64,000 nucleotides of DNA from Dicaeum eximium (taxonomy: Eukaryota; Chordata; Aves; Passeriformes; Dicaeidae). The first letter of the stretch is position 1, and every line of letters begins with the position of its first letter. Both the position numbers and the translations under genes were made by a program. The stretch covers positions 2,618,313 to 2,682,312 of the forward strand of contig VWZP01007832.1 of assembly GCA_013396995.1 (NCBI GenBank). The letters are read 5' to 3'. The notes under the pieces are model-generated. The model searched no databases, was not told the DNA's origin, and saw only the letters and a list, made by a program, of their open reading frames with translations. Positions 50,069-62,858 of the stretch are shown here, piece after piece.

Positions 50069-53000
50069 AGGTCAAATGACAGTTATTAAGGGGAAAAAAA
50101 TCCATTAAGTAGTACTGAGCAAGGAAAACATCCACAAAAGTGTGCTCTTACTTGTGAAAGGGGAGTCATGAATTGCTCAAAGGGTAAACTGTGCTTGTCA
50201 AGTAATTCAGAGAGCTATGCACTCTGAGGTCAGAGAAAGGATTTCATTTCACTTGAGAACTACTTCACCTTGCAACACATATAATTGTCACCAGGGGGAA
50301 AAAGTGAAATAAAAAAAAACCCAAAAAACCAAAACAACCAAAAAAACCCAGAAGTAAGTTTGCATGAGCCAAGAGCATTTGACCTTTACTTTCTATTCCA
50401 TCTCTGTGTTTCAGTTCTTTTCCCAGACTGTGCCTGGTGAGCCACATTCCCACAGTGTCTGCCCATCCTGCGCATGCTCTCCAGCTCCCTGACCCTGATG
50501 GCTATTAACCAAACCAGGCCAAGATGTGGATCTCTGACCATCCCCTGCACCACTAAATTCATTTATAAAGCCATTCTGGGACCAAATTTTTCTAGGGAGG
50601 AGTTGTTGCCCCTGGTGCTGTTGTGGCTGCAGATGGTTACGTTGTGTGGAGCCTGTGCCAGCTGGAATGGTCCCTGGCTGCATGGCACCACAGTTAAACA
50701 CAGTGCCAGGACCAAACCTGGCTACTGGAGGATGAGCTGCGAGAGCATGGTCTGCAGGGCTTTTGTGCCATTCCTCTTACTTTTTTTCCTAAATAGTTCT
50801 TGCCTTCTGGGTCTTTGGATCACAGACACTGGACCCGTCTCTATGAACACTTCTCCATTTTCTCAATTTTCTCATCATCATCCAGTGTTTGAAGGTGATC
50901 ATTATTTACTGCATGGCATCCACAGCCACAACAAGCCTGGTGAGGTGAGGTCCTGCTGTTTCTCGTGTTTTATGGTGGCAAAATGAGACAGAGCCACCAG
51001 GCACACAGCACACACTCTATCTAAGCCTGAGTTTTAAAAAGTACTTAGCACTGTCTAATATTTTTGCAGCCTGGAGATGAAGGTCCTGTGCCTCTCAGAT
51101 GCCCTGAATCATGCAATACCTTTGTGTCTTGGCCAAGTAGATCTAACTCCCCATTCAATCCAGCAGACTCCTCAGTCTTCAGAACAAGTTTCTGCCACAT
51201 TAAAATTCCTTATCCTTATCCCAGCCTTTGCTCCTGTTCATTCTCTGGATCCAAGCAAGGCTACCAGGGTAAATGGCCACTGCAATAAGAGTAAGTTCAG
51301 ACCTGGCTGAAACTACTCCTAAAACATGAGAAATCTGCAGTGTCTTTAGGTGTGAAAATCAAAGGTGTCACTACTGAGACAGTTCAAACGACAACTCCTT
51401 ATGGCTAGTTGTTGGATAATCCTTCAGAGGAAAGGCACAAAACACATTTCCTACCCAAAGCCCAGCTCCACTGTAGATCTGATGATCTTCCTCCACAGCA
51501 CAGTGCAGCAGAACTTATGAAAAAAGTCATCATAAGTTTTTTTTCCTGATATGGAGAAAACAAAAATGTGCTTAGTTTTAGTTACATTCTTGGAAATGGC
51601 TTAATTGATTCAGAAGAACTTTAAAAAAAAAAAGTATTATAAAAACAGCCAGAGGCAAACAACTGCTGTGGGAACTTTTAGTAAGTTTTGATTAAGTTAG
51701 AAGAAACTGGATGCAGGATTGTGGTATGAAGTGTCAGGCAGTAGACACAAACAACAGTGACTCTGGTAACACATTTTCCTAAGAGAAAACAAAAAAATCG
51801 TGACTCTTGGAAGGAGAGGAACTCCTGGAGCACCACTAGTTCTCAACCAAACTGGATGATTACATGAAAGATAATGACCATGAAAATCAGCCTAAATTAG
51901 ACAGCTGAGTTCATGCCCACTTTTGTGTTTGCTTCCAGTTAACATTCCAGGACGGGATCATATTGACATGAGTGATTACAAATGTGAAGTAAACACTAGC
52001 AAACACTTACAGGAATCATCTCTAGGAACTTGTGAAAAGGAATATTTGTCCCAGAAACCTGCTTCTGCCAGAGGTGCTCATCCAATCAGGGAAGAAGGAC
52101 TCATCATTTGTGTCCACCATGTACCTACCTGCCGCTCAGCACCACAGATGCCCTTCCAGCTGCCTGCTCCTTGCATCAGTTCACCCCCACACACACGATC
52201 TGCTGACCAAAGATTACTCACAAACATCATCCCAACAACAATCTGGTGTCCCAGACAGACCTCAAAAACTCATACCTTGCTCACAATTTGCAAATAAAAC
52301 ACGCAGGGTGCTCATCCCTCCTGCTCCCTGTCTCTCAAAATACTTCCTTAGGGGAGGCCTTGTTTTGGGAGATGGCTGATCTCTATAAGGATGGCTGTGT
52401 GCTGACATGGACCACAACTCAGAAAGTCTCTGCCTGGAAACATCATGATACCATTGCCACAGGCAGAGCTTCAGTGCTTAAAAGCTGCCTTTTCTAGCAG
52501 GGTGGGAAGCAGCAGGAAGCCTTAAAAGCAAGTGGAAAGAGTCACTGCAGGCAGGATGGCCTAGAGAGGAGAATAAAATACACAATCAGAAAACATGGGC
52601 TGGAATCAATACACCTGGAAACACTGGTTGGAAAGGTACATGCTGTTTCAGTTTCCTAGATGAGAGCAAGCAAGAACCCTTTTCACCAGCTGTCTTCCCT
52701 TCCTCTTCAGAAACAAGCCTGTCTGCAAGGGTCTGGAAAGGCTGAAATTTAGGAAGAACAGATAAACACTTCAGTTTCCAGTGTCTGAGAGCTCCTGGAA
52801 TTCGTGGGGCCACTATGACTGGCTGGCCTGTGTTTCCCCAAAGTACCTCCAGCTGATGGGCTCAGAGTGCTTGCAGGGAAAAATGCTGAGGGCTGCAGTG
52901 GGTTGCTTTCTCCTTCCCTCTCATCTCAGACTGGGCTTCCCACACACTGCCTTCTCAGATTTACTATCTCACAGTACATTTGGGTCATGGTTTTTCAGAT

Positions 53001-54403
53001 TCATGAGAGGCAAACATGCCTGTGTGGGAATGTGTGATTTCTTCTGCAATTCATTTGGTTTATAGGGCTCTCAGGAGAAAATATGCAGTCGGATGTAAAT
53101 AATAGGACTCCAAACTCCAAAACCCCTTCAGTGAACACAGTTATGAGTATGTAGCTTCCAAGAAGCCAGGGGTTTACAGCCAAGGTTTTAGTGCTAGAGG
53201 AAACTCTCCATCCCAAAGAAGGGAGCAAGCCCTGGGCTGTGCCTGCTGGTAACGAAAGACTTGCCTGGCATCAGGGATCCTCTGAGAATTTGCTGCTTAT
53301 GTCCTCTGTTTTCCAAAGCAAAGGTGCAGCTTCCTGACTTGGCTTAAACCACATTATTCTTCCACTGACATCTCCTACAACTTATGAAGTTGAGGCTTAT
53401 AAACTGCTATACAGGCCAATTTGCTTCAAACTGTAGTACACTGTGGACTACATAACATGAGTTTGTAACTTTGTCAAGCACATGATCTGACAAACAGAAA
53501 ATAAAAGGTTACTTCATCTCCTGTCAGCTGATGGACTGTGGTGTTTGGATGCTACAGTAGGAAGCTTCGTAGAATATTACCAGGCAGGGAGAGTCTGGAA
53601 GCCATCTTTTTGTTTAATGGTTTTTGCCCCAGGAGAAAGCTGGGCCAGGACAGCTGAAGGCTGTGGAGCAGAGCTGCCTGCCTGGAAAAGGGGTGGTCTG
53701 ACATCCCTTTGGGCAGGACACAACAGGGCAAGGAGCAGGTCACCTCAACCATGGTGCTACACTGCTATGACTGTCATGCTGCCAGGTCCCCAGGTGCTTT
53801 CCCCTGCCACCTGGGCCAGGCATGCTCTGGGATGTGCTTTGGGCAGTCTTCAGTGCCCATGCTCACACCACTGTGTTAATACTTCTGGCACAGGACTGAA
53901 CAAAAGGGAACTGCTTTGCTCACCACTGTCAGGCATACCTGCAAGAACATGCTCTGCTCACCTCATTCCAGAAGAACCCAGACCCATGGACCTGCCTCAT
54001 GCCAGGCACACAGGGATGAAGTGCCAGAGCAACCAGTGCAGCTATTTACACACTCATATCACATTTTCCTATTGGGACATTTTCACAGAGCTTGGATTGA
54101 CTTTGCTCCCACTGAGATGCCACCACAGGCTTTCAGCTGCTGCTCCCTTTTCTTTTGAAATCCTGAGGAGGAGTTCTCAGCAAAGTTCTTGGTTTTAATG
54201 AAATCTGTGGGCTAAATGAGGCCATTCCCTGTTTTTCCCCAGTGGGGAAATAATTTCTACCAGACTCAACACCCTTAGCTGTATTCTTGGCTTTCAGGGC
54301 CCATTCAGTTACCCTCATAACTTCTCCTTGGCCAGGACCCACTGACCTTTTACGTGTCAATGCATGTATGTGGTCAGTGCTACAGACCATGGTTTATCTG
54401 CTG

Positions 54404-55534
54404 CAGGCTCCTAATATCTCTATCTCTGTGGGAGGTGCAATCAGCCAGATTAACACACAAAAGCCTACATCAGAGAACATTCACATTGCCCGAGGCAATA
54501 TTTGCATCAGATTTTCTCTAGAAAAACCTAGGCTGTTCCACTTGATTTTTGCAGAGTCCAGATAGGCTGGACTTACCTAGTTCAGATTTAGGAATTACTT
54601 GCAAGGACTGTGCTATGTTTCCTGGCTAATGTCTGAAAAGGAGAACTGGGGTCAGAGTGAAAGTCATTAAAACCCAACAGAATAGACAAAGGGCTGGATC
54701 TGTCCTGGTCCTTTTGTCACTCTCTTGTGAAGTGTCTGGGGGTGATTCAGTTGCACACTCATGGGGTTTTGGTGCTGTGCAAAACACACTGAGGTCTCTC
54801 AGATGCTGACACGGGGCAGATACCCAAGCCTTGAGGAGCAGCACAGGGAGAGCAGGGAATGTAAATGGAGGCATCTCAGGCCAGGTGGCATGCAGTTGGC
54901 TCAATGCCTTCTCTCAGCACCAGCCAAGCTTCTCCTCCCTATCATCTTTAGGATGCTGGATACCTCCTATTGCCTTTACTAGCATCTGACAAACCTGTTG
55001 AAATACTTCGGCATCAAAGCCTCTGCCTTGTTGCATGCTCTTTGTGTCTTGGTCCCCAAATATGGTGAAAAATTCAGCCCTTAGAAACTTGGTTGCTATC
55101 ATAGCCTCTTGGTTCCTTTTTGGGTAAACTTAAGGTCATTTTCTAGAGAAATCCATAGCTACCAACAAATATTGTCTGGCAAATTCTGTCTCAGGCAAAG
55201 ACCCAGCAACATCAACAACAATGCAACGCGGTGAGGTCCCCAGGAGACGTTGCTCTGTATTGTTTCTCCCCATCTTTGGGGACCCACTTTTGAAATACAA
55301 CACATGCAAGAAAAGCGTCACACCTCCTTGTAGTAATTTGCCATCATCTGTCTGCATTTTCCTCAAAACCGGTTCTCTCATGGCTTCACTAAAGACTTTA
55401 CAACTTCAAGACATCACAGCAAAACACCAGAAGCTCTTCTTTGAGTGTTTTGGTGATAAGGAGCTCTCAAGAGTGCTTGTCATACGTAGTTTTATTTTCC
55501 CATCTCCTATAAAACATTTAATCTTTAAATTCCA
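54404..55534. repeat. Near-tandem duplicate, copy 1 (1131 bp)
   Basis: This matches 55743-56872 almost base for base. I count three transitions in the first 900 bases, then about 15 substitutions and one indel in the final 230. It contains the Gypsy-type integrase remnant. About 208 bases of unrelated sequence and a single N (55742) separate it from copy 2. Confidence 0.95.
54976..55300 (-). pseudogene. Ty3/Gypsy-type retrotransposon integrase remnant, copy 1
   Basis: Read on the minus strand, two open segments in one frame match the layout of a Ty3/Gypsy integrase core. A KSGSPKMGRNN stretch (the position after the zinc-binding region) comes first, then VVDVAGSLPETE with the first catalytic Asp, YLLVAMDF, and further on NQEA, EFF-x3-FG and QGRGFDAEVFQQVCQML. 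Two in-frame stops (55136-55138 and 55130-55132) interrupt it, one where this family normally has Trp, and the second catalytic Asp position is not conserved. No LTRs, reverse transcriptase or gag are recognised nearby. It is therefore a dead fragment, in the same orientation as ALX4. A vertebrate gene derived from Gypsy integrase is less likely given the stops. Confidence 0.6.
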
Positions 55535-55741
55535 AGCTTTCCCATCATGACCAGAGGGCTTTTGCCTTGCTAGTCTGAAAAGAGTCAAACAGCAGACTAG
55601 GTTGGCAAGTAAGGGTTTAGGTTTTTTAATCACATGGTTTTTGACACCAGGAGCCTTTTTGAGGAGCACTCTCTCTTAGTTCCATGAACTCTGCTCTTGC
55701 AAACTTAAATCTATGGATCAAATAGAAGAGTTTTCATTCCT

Positions 55742-55742
55742 N
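55742..55742. other. Single ambiguous base at duplication junction
   Basis: A lone N sits exactly at the left edge of duplicate copy 2. A second lone N occurs at 62066 in the CpG-rich block. At 55742 the coincidence with a repeat edge points to a contig join. Confidence 0.95.
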
Positions 55743-56872
55743 CAGGCTCCTAATATCTCTATCTCTGTGGGAGGTGCAATCAGCCAGATTAACACACAAA
55801 AGCCTACATCAGAGAACATTCACATTGCCCGAGGCAATATTTGCATCAGATTTTCTCTAGAAAAACCTAGGCTGTTCCACTTGATTTTTGCAGAGTCCAG
55901 GTAGGCTGGACTTACCTAGTTCAGATTTAGGAATTACTTGCAAGGACTGTGCTATGTTTCCTGGCTAATGTCTGAAAAGGAGAACTGGGGTCAGAGTGAA
56001 AGTCATTAAAACCCAACAGAATAGACAAAGGGCTGGATCCGTCCTGGTCCTTTTGTCACTCTCTTGTGAAGTGTCTGGGGGTGATTCAGTTGCACACTCA
56101 TGGGGTTTTGGTGCTGTGCAAAACACACTGAGGTCTCTCAGATGCTGACACGGGGCAGATACCCAAGCCTTGAGGAGCAGCACAGGGAGAGCAGGGAATG
56201 TAAATGGAGGCATCTCAGGCCAGGTGGCATGCAGTTGGCTCAATGCCTTCTCTCAGCACCAGCCAAGCTTCTCCTCCCTATCATCTTTAGGATGCTGGAT
56301 ACCTCCTATTGCCTTTACTAGCATCTGACAAACCTGTTGAAATACTTCGGCATCAAAGCCTCTGCCTTGTTGCATGCTCTTTGTGTCTTGGTCCCCAAAT
56401 ATGGTGAAAAATTCAGCCCTTAGAAGCTTGGTTGCTATCATAGCCTCTTGGTTCCTTTTTGGGTAAACTTAAGGTCATTTTCTAGAGAAATCCATAGCTA
56501 CCAACAAATATTGTCTGGCAAATTCTGTCTCAGGCAAAGACCCAGCAACATCAACAACAATGCAACGCGGTGAGGTCCCCAGGAGACGTTGCTCTGTATT
56601 GTTTCTCCCCATCTTTGGGGACCCACTTTTGAAATACAACACCTGGAAGAAAAGTGTCACACCTCCTTTAGTAATTTGCCATCATCTGTCTGCATTTTCC
56701 TCAAAACTGGTTCTCTCATGGCTTCACTAAAGACTTTACAACTTCAAGACATCATAGCAAAACACCAGAAGCTCTTTTTTGAGTGTTTTGGTGATAATGA
56801 GCTCTCATGAGTGCTTGTTGTACGTAGTTTTATTTTCCCATCTCCTGTACAACTTTTCCTCTTTAAATTCCA
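55743..56872. repeat. Near-tandem duplicate, copy 2 (1130 bp)
   Basis: The second copy begins on the base after the lone N at 55742, which suggests a contig join. It is nearly identical to copy 1 on the left, increasingly diverged on the right, and then continues into different sequence after 56872. Confidence 0.95.
56315..56641 (-). pseudogene. Ty3/Gypsy-type integrase remnant, copy 2
   Basis: This is the counterpart of the copy 1 remnant, with the same two in-frame stops and one amino acid change (Phe to Leu) in the segment after them. Sharing the same disabling changes shows that the duplication, biological or assembly-made, came after decay. Confidence 0.6.
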
Positions 56873-59609
56873 CACCTGAATGAGCACCTGTGATGCCTGT
56901 AAATTACACAGGTGATAAACCCCTCTCCTGCTACTTGGCTATTCCCATTGCCCACCCTCTGACATGGACTGCTGACAAATGGAGAAAAAGTTTTTCAACC
57001 AAGAACGCCAATTTTTACCACTCAGGCCAAGGAAAAGGGGATTTTCAGGACAACCAGCCACAAAACCAAACTAATTAAAGGCCACAAGGGAACAGCAGGG
57101 TTCTCTGGATACCAACTTAATATCCAAGCCTAGGCACAAATAAGCTTTATTATAGCTTCAACTCTAACTTAAAACCAGCATCACCCAACTTTGCATATAC
57201 AGCTACAGGTCCCTCTGTTTCCTGAGCTGACTTTGGGCCTTTCAATAGATTTTTTAGGAGGCTCTGTCCTGGCCAGTCATGTATTTATAACAACCCTCTC
57301 TGTGGATATTTCCCCTCCTCAACAGAGCTGCAGTCGACAGAGTCACTGCACTTATGTTTGGTATTACAGCCAGTCCCCATTGCCTTCTATCCTTCCGAAA
57401 TCCCTTTTTATAATAGTTTGAAGTGGTATGATCTGGATAGAAATACTCATTTCTCTAGCACAAGACTTCATACCTATATAAAGCAACCAGCTTCCCTCTT
57501 TTCCAGTAGCAGCTTTCCAACTTCTGTTCAAGAGCTGAAATTCAGTATTTAAGCTCTGCCATAAATCCCACAGCTTCATGGGGAGTTTCTGGCCCTCTGC
57601 ACATTCTGTCTAACTGTCTGGTCCATCGGCTATTTATCTTGGAAGTCCTCACTGGAGATGTAAGAAACACAAAATGTCTGCAGGTCCTCTGCCAATTTAG
57701 GTAGGTTCTTCTTCCTCTTGCCTTCTAGCATTTGGCTGTGTCCTGTCTAGCTCAGAGCGATATCTGGCTCCAATCTGCTTACGAAGGTTCAGACCAAATC
57801 TTGATAAGGCAGGTTATGTCTATAGTGCAGTGCTTCTCAGCTCTCAGCTATGGGTCCTTGCCACAGCTGTGCTCCTGACTCTACTCCAGGAAGAGGTCTG
57901 GGCATGCACCATCCCGGGGAAGGCTGGAAAAGAACCGCACGGTGCTCCCGAAGGTCTCGCTGCCTCATGAACTGCAGACCAGCACTGTGGTCCAGGCTCC
58001 AGTGCATACCCTGCCCCACTGTTTGGCCTCAGGCTCTCCTCTGGGAACAAGCTCTGCAGAACAAGGCTCTGCCCAGTTCCTCTTTCCAGCTGGCCACACA
58101 GTGGGAAGGGACGTGCATCAGCCTCGCATGCAGTATTCCCTGAGTGGCATCTCTGGGGCAGGAAAAACCTGACGCTGTGAGCTTGTGCACACACACTGGA
58201 AAGGACCAGTCTCACAGGTGACCCATCCCCACCTGGCAGACCCAACAGCTCCATGCCCAGCAGCCCGGTACCCCTGTGAGCCTGTGGTGTATTTTTGAAA
58301 TGCTTTTCTTTTCTTTCAGAAACCTTGCTATGGCACAGGTCTTGTATTAAGTTTTGGGCTGAGCAGTATTTCCCTGTTTCCTCTTTTTTGTAAAACAACT
58401 TCTGGCCTGTGTCACACATATTTCTCAACACCTTGCAGAGTCATGGTCTTGCAGAGAGGCCTTCAGATCTCTCTGATCACTGTCCCAGAACAGAGTAATT
58501 CTCTGATTGTTTTTGATCCCTTTCTGGGAAAATTCTTGTTATTGCACTTTTTCCCTGTGCATACTGTACAACTGTGGTTTGTTTTGATTTAATTCTAGTG
58601 TGAATTTCTTTCACTTCCCACTGCTCCTGAATAGATTAGATATCTGCAAGCACTTCTGTTATCTGATCTCCCTTGCATCAAAAGAATGAATACAGTTCCC
58701 CATTTCCCTTTTTGCAGATAGCATCCTACCCTAAAGCTGATGGCACAGTTCGCAAGTGAAGTAGTCAGTCAATATCCAAAGTCCCGAGGGGACTGCTTCC
58801 ACTACAGGGAGGAACTGATGTGACGTGAGATATTTCTTTTAGGCAGCAGTGCTTGTGCCTAGAGCCCAGCTGGGGAACAGCAATCAGATAGGAGTTATAT
58901 TGAGACCTTACAAATTTATTTTATTTCCCTCCAACACCAGTCTGCCCAAAGAATTTGTTCTTTTCCTTGGTTTCCTCATTCCCCATTGACAGCAGTTCTC
59001 TGATGGGCCTTGATGCTTTTGATTCCCTGCCCTCTGGTTTTGTAGGGTTTTCAGACTTCCACTGAATAAAGGTGGCTGTTTTCTTAAGTCCCACAGAATT
59101 TGTACCCGGGCTCAGCATACAGCATACTGTTGGTGAGTAAACCAGCTTACCTTTGAGGCTCCAGCACCAGTTCACCCACTGCCTTACAGCTAATGAACCT
59201 CTTATTTCTTGCTAATAAAGAATATATTTAGAAATAATAGTGATTCAATCATCTGTTTCCAATAAGCAGATTAATTGTAAAAAGGATAACATTTAAAATG
59301 CATCTTCATTTAAAAAAATACAAGATACAAACAGATTTAAATAGTCATTTAGTACTGAGTTGGATAATGCAGCAGTCTACAGTCAGTGCAGATGAGAGAC
59401 CATATCTCATGATATACCAACTTGTCATGACTAAGTCCTGCTGGGACCTGAAGACAGCAGCTACAAAATGTTGAATCACAGCTATTCTCAAGGGAGATAT
59501 AAACAATTTGATACTGCTGGGTTCATACTTAGATAGTTCATAAAATCTGTTGCACACCACCTTCCATAATAATGCTGAGTTTGTCACTGCTTATTACCCA
59601 TCCAAGATA

Positions 59610-59685
59610 TCTTCTCCTCTTCTTCTTCTTACCCTGCCTCTCCTCACTCCTCTCTTCTACTTCCTCTCTCCATCCATTTACCGTA
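59610..59685. repeat. Polypyrimidine tract
   Basis: A C/T-dominated stretch with repeated TCTTC and CTCC units, read as Arg/Glu/Lys-rich in an opposite-strand open frame. It is simple sequence. Confidence 0.7.
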
Positions 59686-61589
59686 TTTCTCACTGATTCC
59701 TCTATTTGACCAAAAAATGACCTTAGAATTATCATGGTGATCACAATTGCTCTTTCACATTGTATCTACTTCTGTGACAGTCAAAATTTGAAGATGATTT
59801 GCAAGCATGAATGAAAAATATGGCCAAGCAGATTCACCATTATGTATAATAACATTGAATCATCTGAACTTACACAGAATGTAAAGTGGAGGTCATTCAT
59901 TTATTATATGAAGAAATAACCTCCTTTACCTATGAACTTTCCTTTACAAGTTGAGGCTGCTGAGACACGTGTAACTATGATAAATTGCTCTGACATTTTA
60001 TTAATATGAAATATTCCCATCCACCTCTTAGTAAATGTTTCTCAAGTCGCAGAGGTCCTATATCAGCTGCATTACCACTCAGGCTTCTCCTAATCCAGAA
60101 CTATCTCTTTTTTCCATTTGAAAATGTATCTACATAAAGAAATTAGACCTGTGCTTTCCAACATGATTAACAATTGAGATGGGATTTTTTTTCAGATGTG
60201 TAGGAGGAGTACCTCAGAAACATACAACTTTTGGGGCACGGATTGCTCAGCGTTTTCTAAAAAGCATAATTCATATCTTGTGTTGGCCAGTATAGGTTGC
60301 CTATGCTGATGAGTTGCTTTTTAAAGATTAGACCATTAACATGGATTGGCAGGTTGAGCCTATTTTAAATACCAAAAAACCCGAGGATATGAGAACACAC
60401 CGATTGCTTTTTGCACAGAATAAGGACATGGCTATCAAGAAACCTAAGTTAAAGTTCCTACAAAATCACACACGGGACCTCTACTCTGTGAGTTTCTGAC
60501 TCCAGCAGTGGCTCCTTCTCAAGCTGGCTGCGTGCTTCTTTCTGCCCGAGCCATGGCTCTGCAAAGGTCACACTGATGCCACTGAGTGGCCACAGCTTCA
60601 CCTTGCAGAAGCCACTCGGGTATTCCAAATGTCAGTTTTTCCAACATGAGAAATGAGAATAAAAACCTCTTACTGCCCCGAGACACATTCACACTTTTTA
60701 CCTGAGAATTGCTAAGCTTCAAAAATGCACTGAACAAATAATGAAGCATCTTAAGGACTCCAGGGAGCAAAACTGGCTAAAGGGCCAGGAACTAGGGTGA
60801 CCGAATGGACAGGTCTGGAGATGTCCTTTAGCAGCAGACCTTGGCTCCGAGCCTCTCAGACACCACCTCCCTCTCACAAGGGAAACTCATCATGGCTTTG
60901 AACGCAGGGCTTGGAAAATGAATAAATCCTCACGATCTGAGGGATTGAAGTCTGCACATTAGCTCCCCTTAAACCGTGGGTGCGTTTAACTTGGGAGGTT
61001 AGAAACCACAGCCAAAGAAATCTCTTTTGATTCACAACTTGTTTTGAGCAGTCACCCATAAAGCAGCCAGTGAATCACTCCAGCCAGTTAGTCATGCAAC
61101 CACACTGAATGTATACTCAAAAGGCTGCACAAAATAAACACCCTGCAGCTCCAGATAGCGCAAATGAGCTCTGTGTGTGTTATCTGGCATCAGCATATAT
61201 TGTTAATAGGACTCCTACACCAAACCCTTAGGAAAAAAACGCACTCAAATAAGCATCTCCAAATCTCGCTCTCCATCAGTATTTTTCTCGTCTGCTTCGC
61301 TCTGTGTTGCTTTCAAAATAATTAAGACTAGTAAAAGTTTTAAGACTCTTTCTCTCTCTTTCCGCACCTTCTTGTTGCTGGTAACGTCCTGCTGGGTTTA
61401 CAGGCGTGCGCTGCTGAAGTGCAGGGCTAAAGCGGAGTTAATTCCAATCAGCAGCGGACAAGTCGAAAATAAACAGCTCTAGTGCGAAAAGAAATCTTCC
61501 TGCAAGGAGGGAGCGGCAGGGATACGGGGGGAGGGAGTCTCCCGGTCCTTTGACACATGAGTGTTATAAACAGCTCGGGTCAGGAATCC

Positions 61590-61597
61590 TATAAAAG
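61590..61597 (+). promoter_or_regulatory. TATA-like box on plus strand at CpG-block edge
   Basis: TATAAAAG lies in AATCCTATAAAAGCC, directly before the CpG-rich block starting about 61650. If used, it would start a transcript antisense to ALX4. No coding potential is visible downstream, so a noncoding transcript is the only option. Inference only. Confidence 0.2.
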
Positions 61598-61649
61598 CCT
61601 CCAGCCAGATCTACCGTCCAATTCCAGAGAAGTCCAAAACACCTTTTGG

Positions 61650-62700
61650 AAAGAGCCGCGAATAAACCTTCCTGCGCGGCCCTAGGGGTAAGGAACGTGA
61701 GCCCTACCTTCGCGTCTGGCTCCCTGAGGAAATCCCGCAGGTTTCCGCGGAGGAGATCCCGCACCTCCGAGTGTCTGTTCAAACAGAGGCTTAGCCAAAC
61801 TCCTGGCGAGAGCTCCCTCCCCTCCCTGGGAGGGTGCCGGAACCCTTGAATGGCAGATCTGGTGGCCCTATTGTGGAAAAGAGAGGGCTATTGCCAGGGC
61901 GGCGTCAGCAGCACGCCGGGAGCCGCGGCCGAGCCTCGCCGGGCAGCCGGTCCCACATCAGCGGCCGGGAAGGGCCGGCTCTGCCGCCCTGCTCTCTGAA
62001 GCTCGCCCCGCCCGCCCTCCTGGCTCCGCTTGCCGTTCCTGGTCCCTGATGCCAGCTTGGATCGCNCTTTATGCTCGCTCGTAGCTCCCCGCGGGGTCAG
62101 GGCAGCAGCAGCATCTCCCCACCCCGGCGGAGAGAGGTGCGGGGGAGGCCGCGCACCCCGCCTGCCTCCCCGCCCGCTCTTAGCCGCGGCCACGGAGCCC
62201 TGGCAGGAGCCGGGGGCCGAGATCAAAGCCGGGAGAGGGAAGGGGAGGCAGGACCGAAGGGCCGCCGCAGCTCGGGACACCCCTCCCCAAGTCCTGTACA
62301 CCCCGCGCTCTCGGCGGGCGAGGGGCAGGGACCGCCATCCCCCTCTTGGCAGAGCCGCTCCTGCGGGGATCCTTAGCAGGGCGGCCCGGACGCCGGTGCG
62401 GGGACACGGCATCGCCCGAGGTGGGGGAGCCCTGCGGGAATCCCAAGGGGAGCACACGGCCCCCGTTCCTCTCCGGGCGTGGGGCTGCGGCGGAAGCCGG
62501 AGGAAGGGGACAGACGCCGCCGGCCCTCCCCGGAGCACGGCGAGCTCCGCAGAGCCTTGAACGTCGGCGGGGGCTCTGCGGGGCGCCGCGGGGAGCTCCG
62601 AGCGCCTGGCAGCGAGCGGTCTCTCGCGGGAGGCGGAGAGGGACCGCCAGCGAGCTCGTTCCTGCCGTGCCTGCAGCTTACGTTACATCAGGGAACGAGG
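61650..62700. promoter_or_regulatory. CpG island-like block in ALX4 intron 1
   Basis: GC-rich with many CpGs (for example GCGGCGTCAGCAGCACGCCG and GGCCGCCGCAGC), in contrast to the AT-rich sequence on both sides. Long open frames on both strands follow from low stop-codon density and lack recognised domains. Developmental homeobox genes commonly have several CpG islands around the promoter and in intron 1. A lone N is at 62066. Confidence 0.6.
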
Positions 62701-62842
62701 AGGAGGAGAAATCCATTAAAAGTGTCAATTTAAAAAGCAGGCAGCGAGCCTCCGATTCCTACAGCAGTGGCTTTCTGTACTTCTAATAATAGCGCACTTA
62801 CGGCCGCACTTTTTATTTGCTAGCTAAATTTTAAAAAATGGT

Positions 62843-62858
62843 CGTTATTTGCATAACG
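62843..62858. promoter_or_regulatory. POU octamer inside a 16-bp inverted repeat
   Basis: CGTTATTTGCATAACG holds a perfect ATTTGCAT octamer (62847-62854) and is itself a 6-4-6 inverted repeat (CGTTAT and ATAACG). It lies between the two CpG-rich blocks near the presumed ALX4 5' end. Binding is not shown. Confidence 0.35.

Noticed and set aside
50311..50350. A/C-rich run resembling a retroposon tail
   Set aside because: No body of a retroposed gene or SINE is recognised beside it; simple sequence.
57844..58431. Minus-strand open frame of 195 codons near the Gypsy remnant
   Set aside because: Considered as gag or polymerase sequence, but no reverse transcriptase, protease or nucleocapsid motif is visible.
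61888..62560. Long open frames on both strands (216 and 176 codons)
   Set aside because: They come from a CpG-rich block with few stop codons and contain an N. Composition is Arg/Pro/Gly/Ala-rich and neither resembles the ALX4 N-terminus or another protein.
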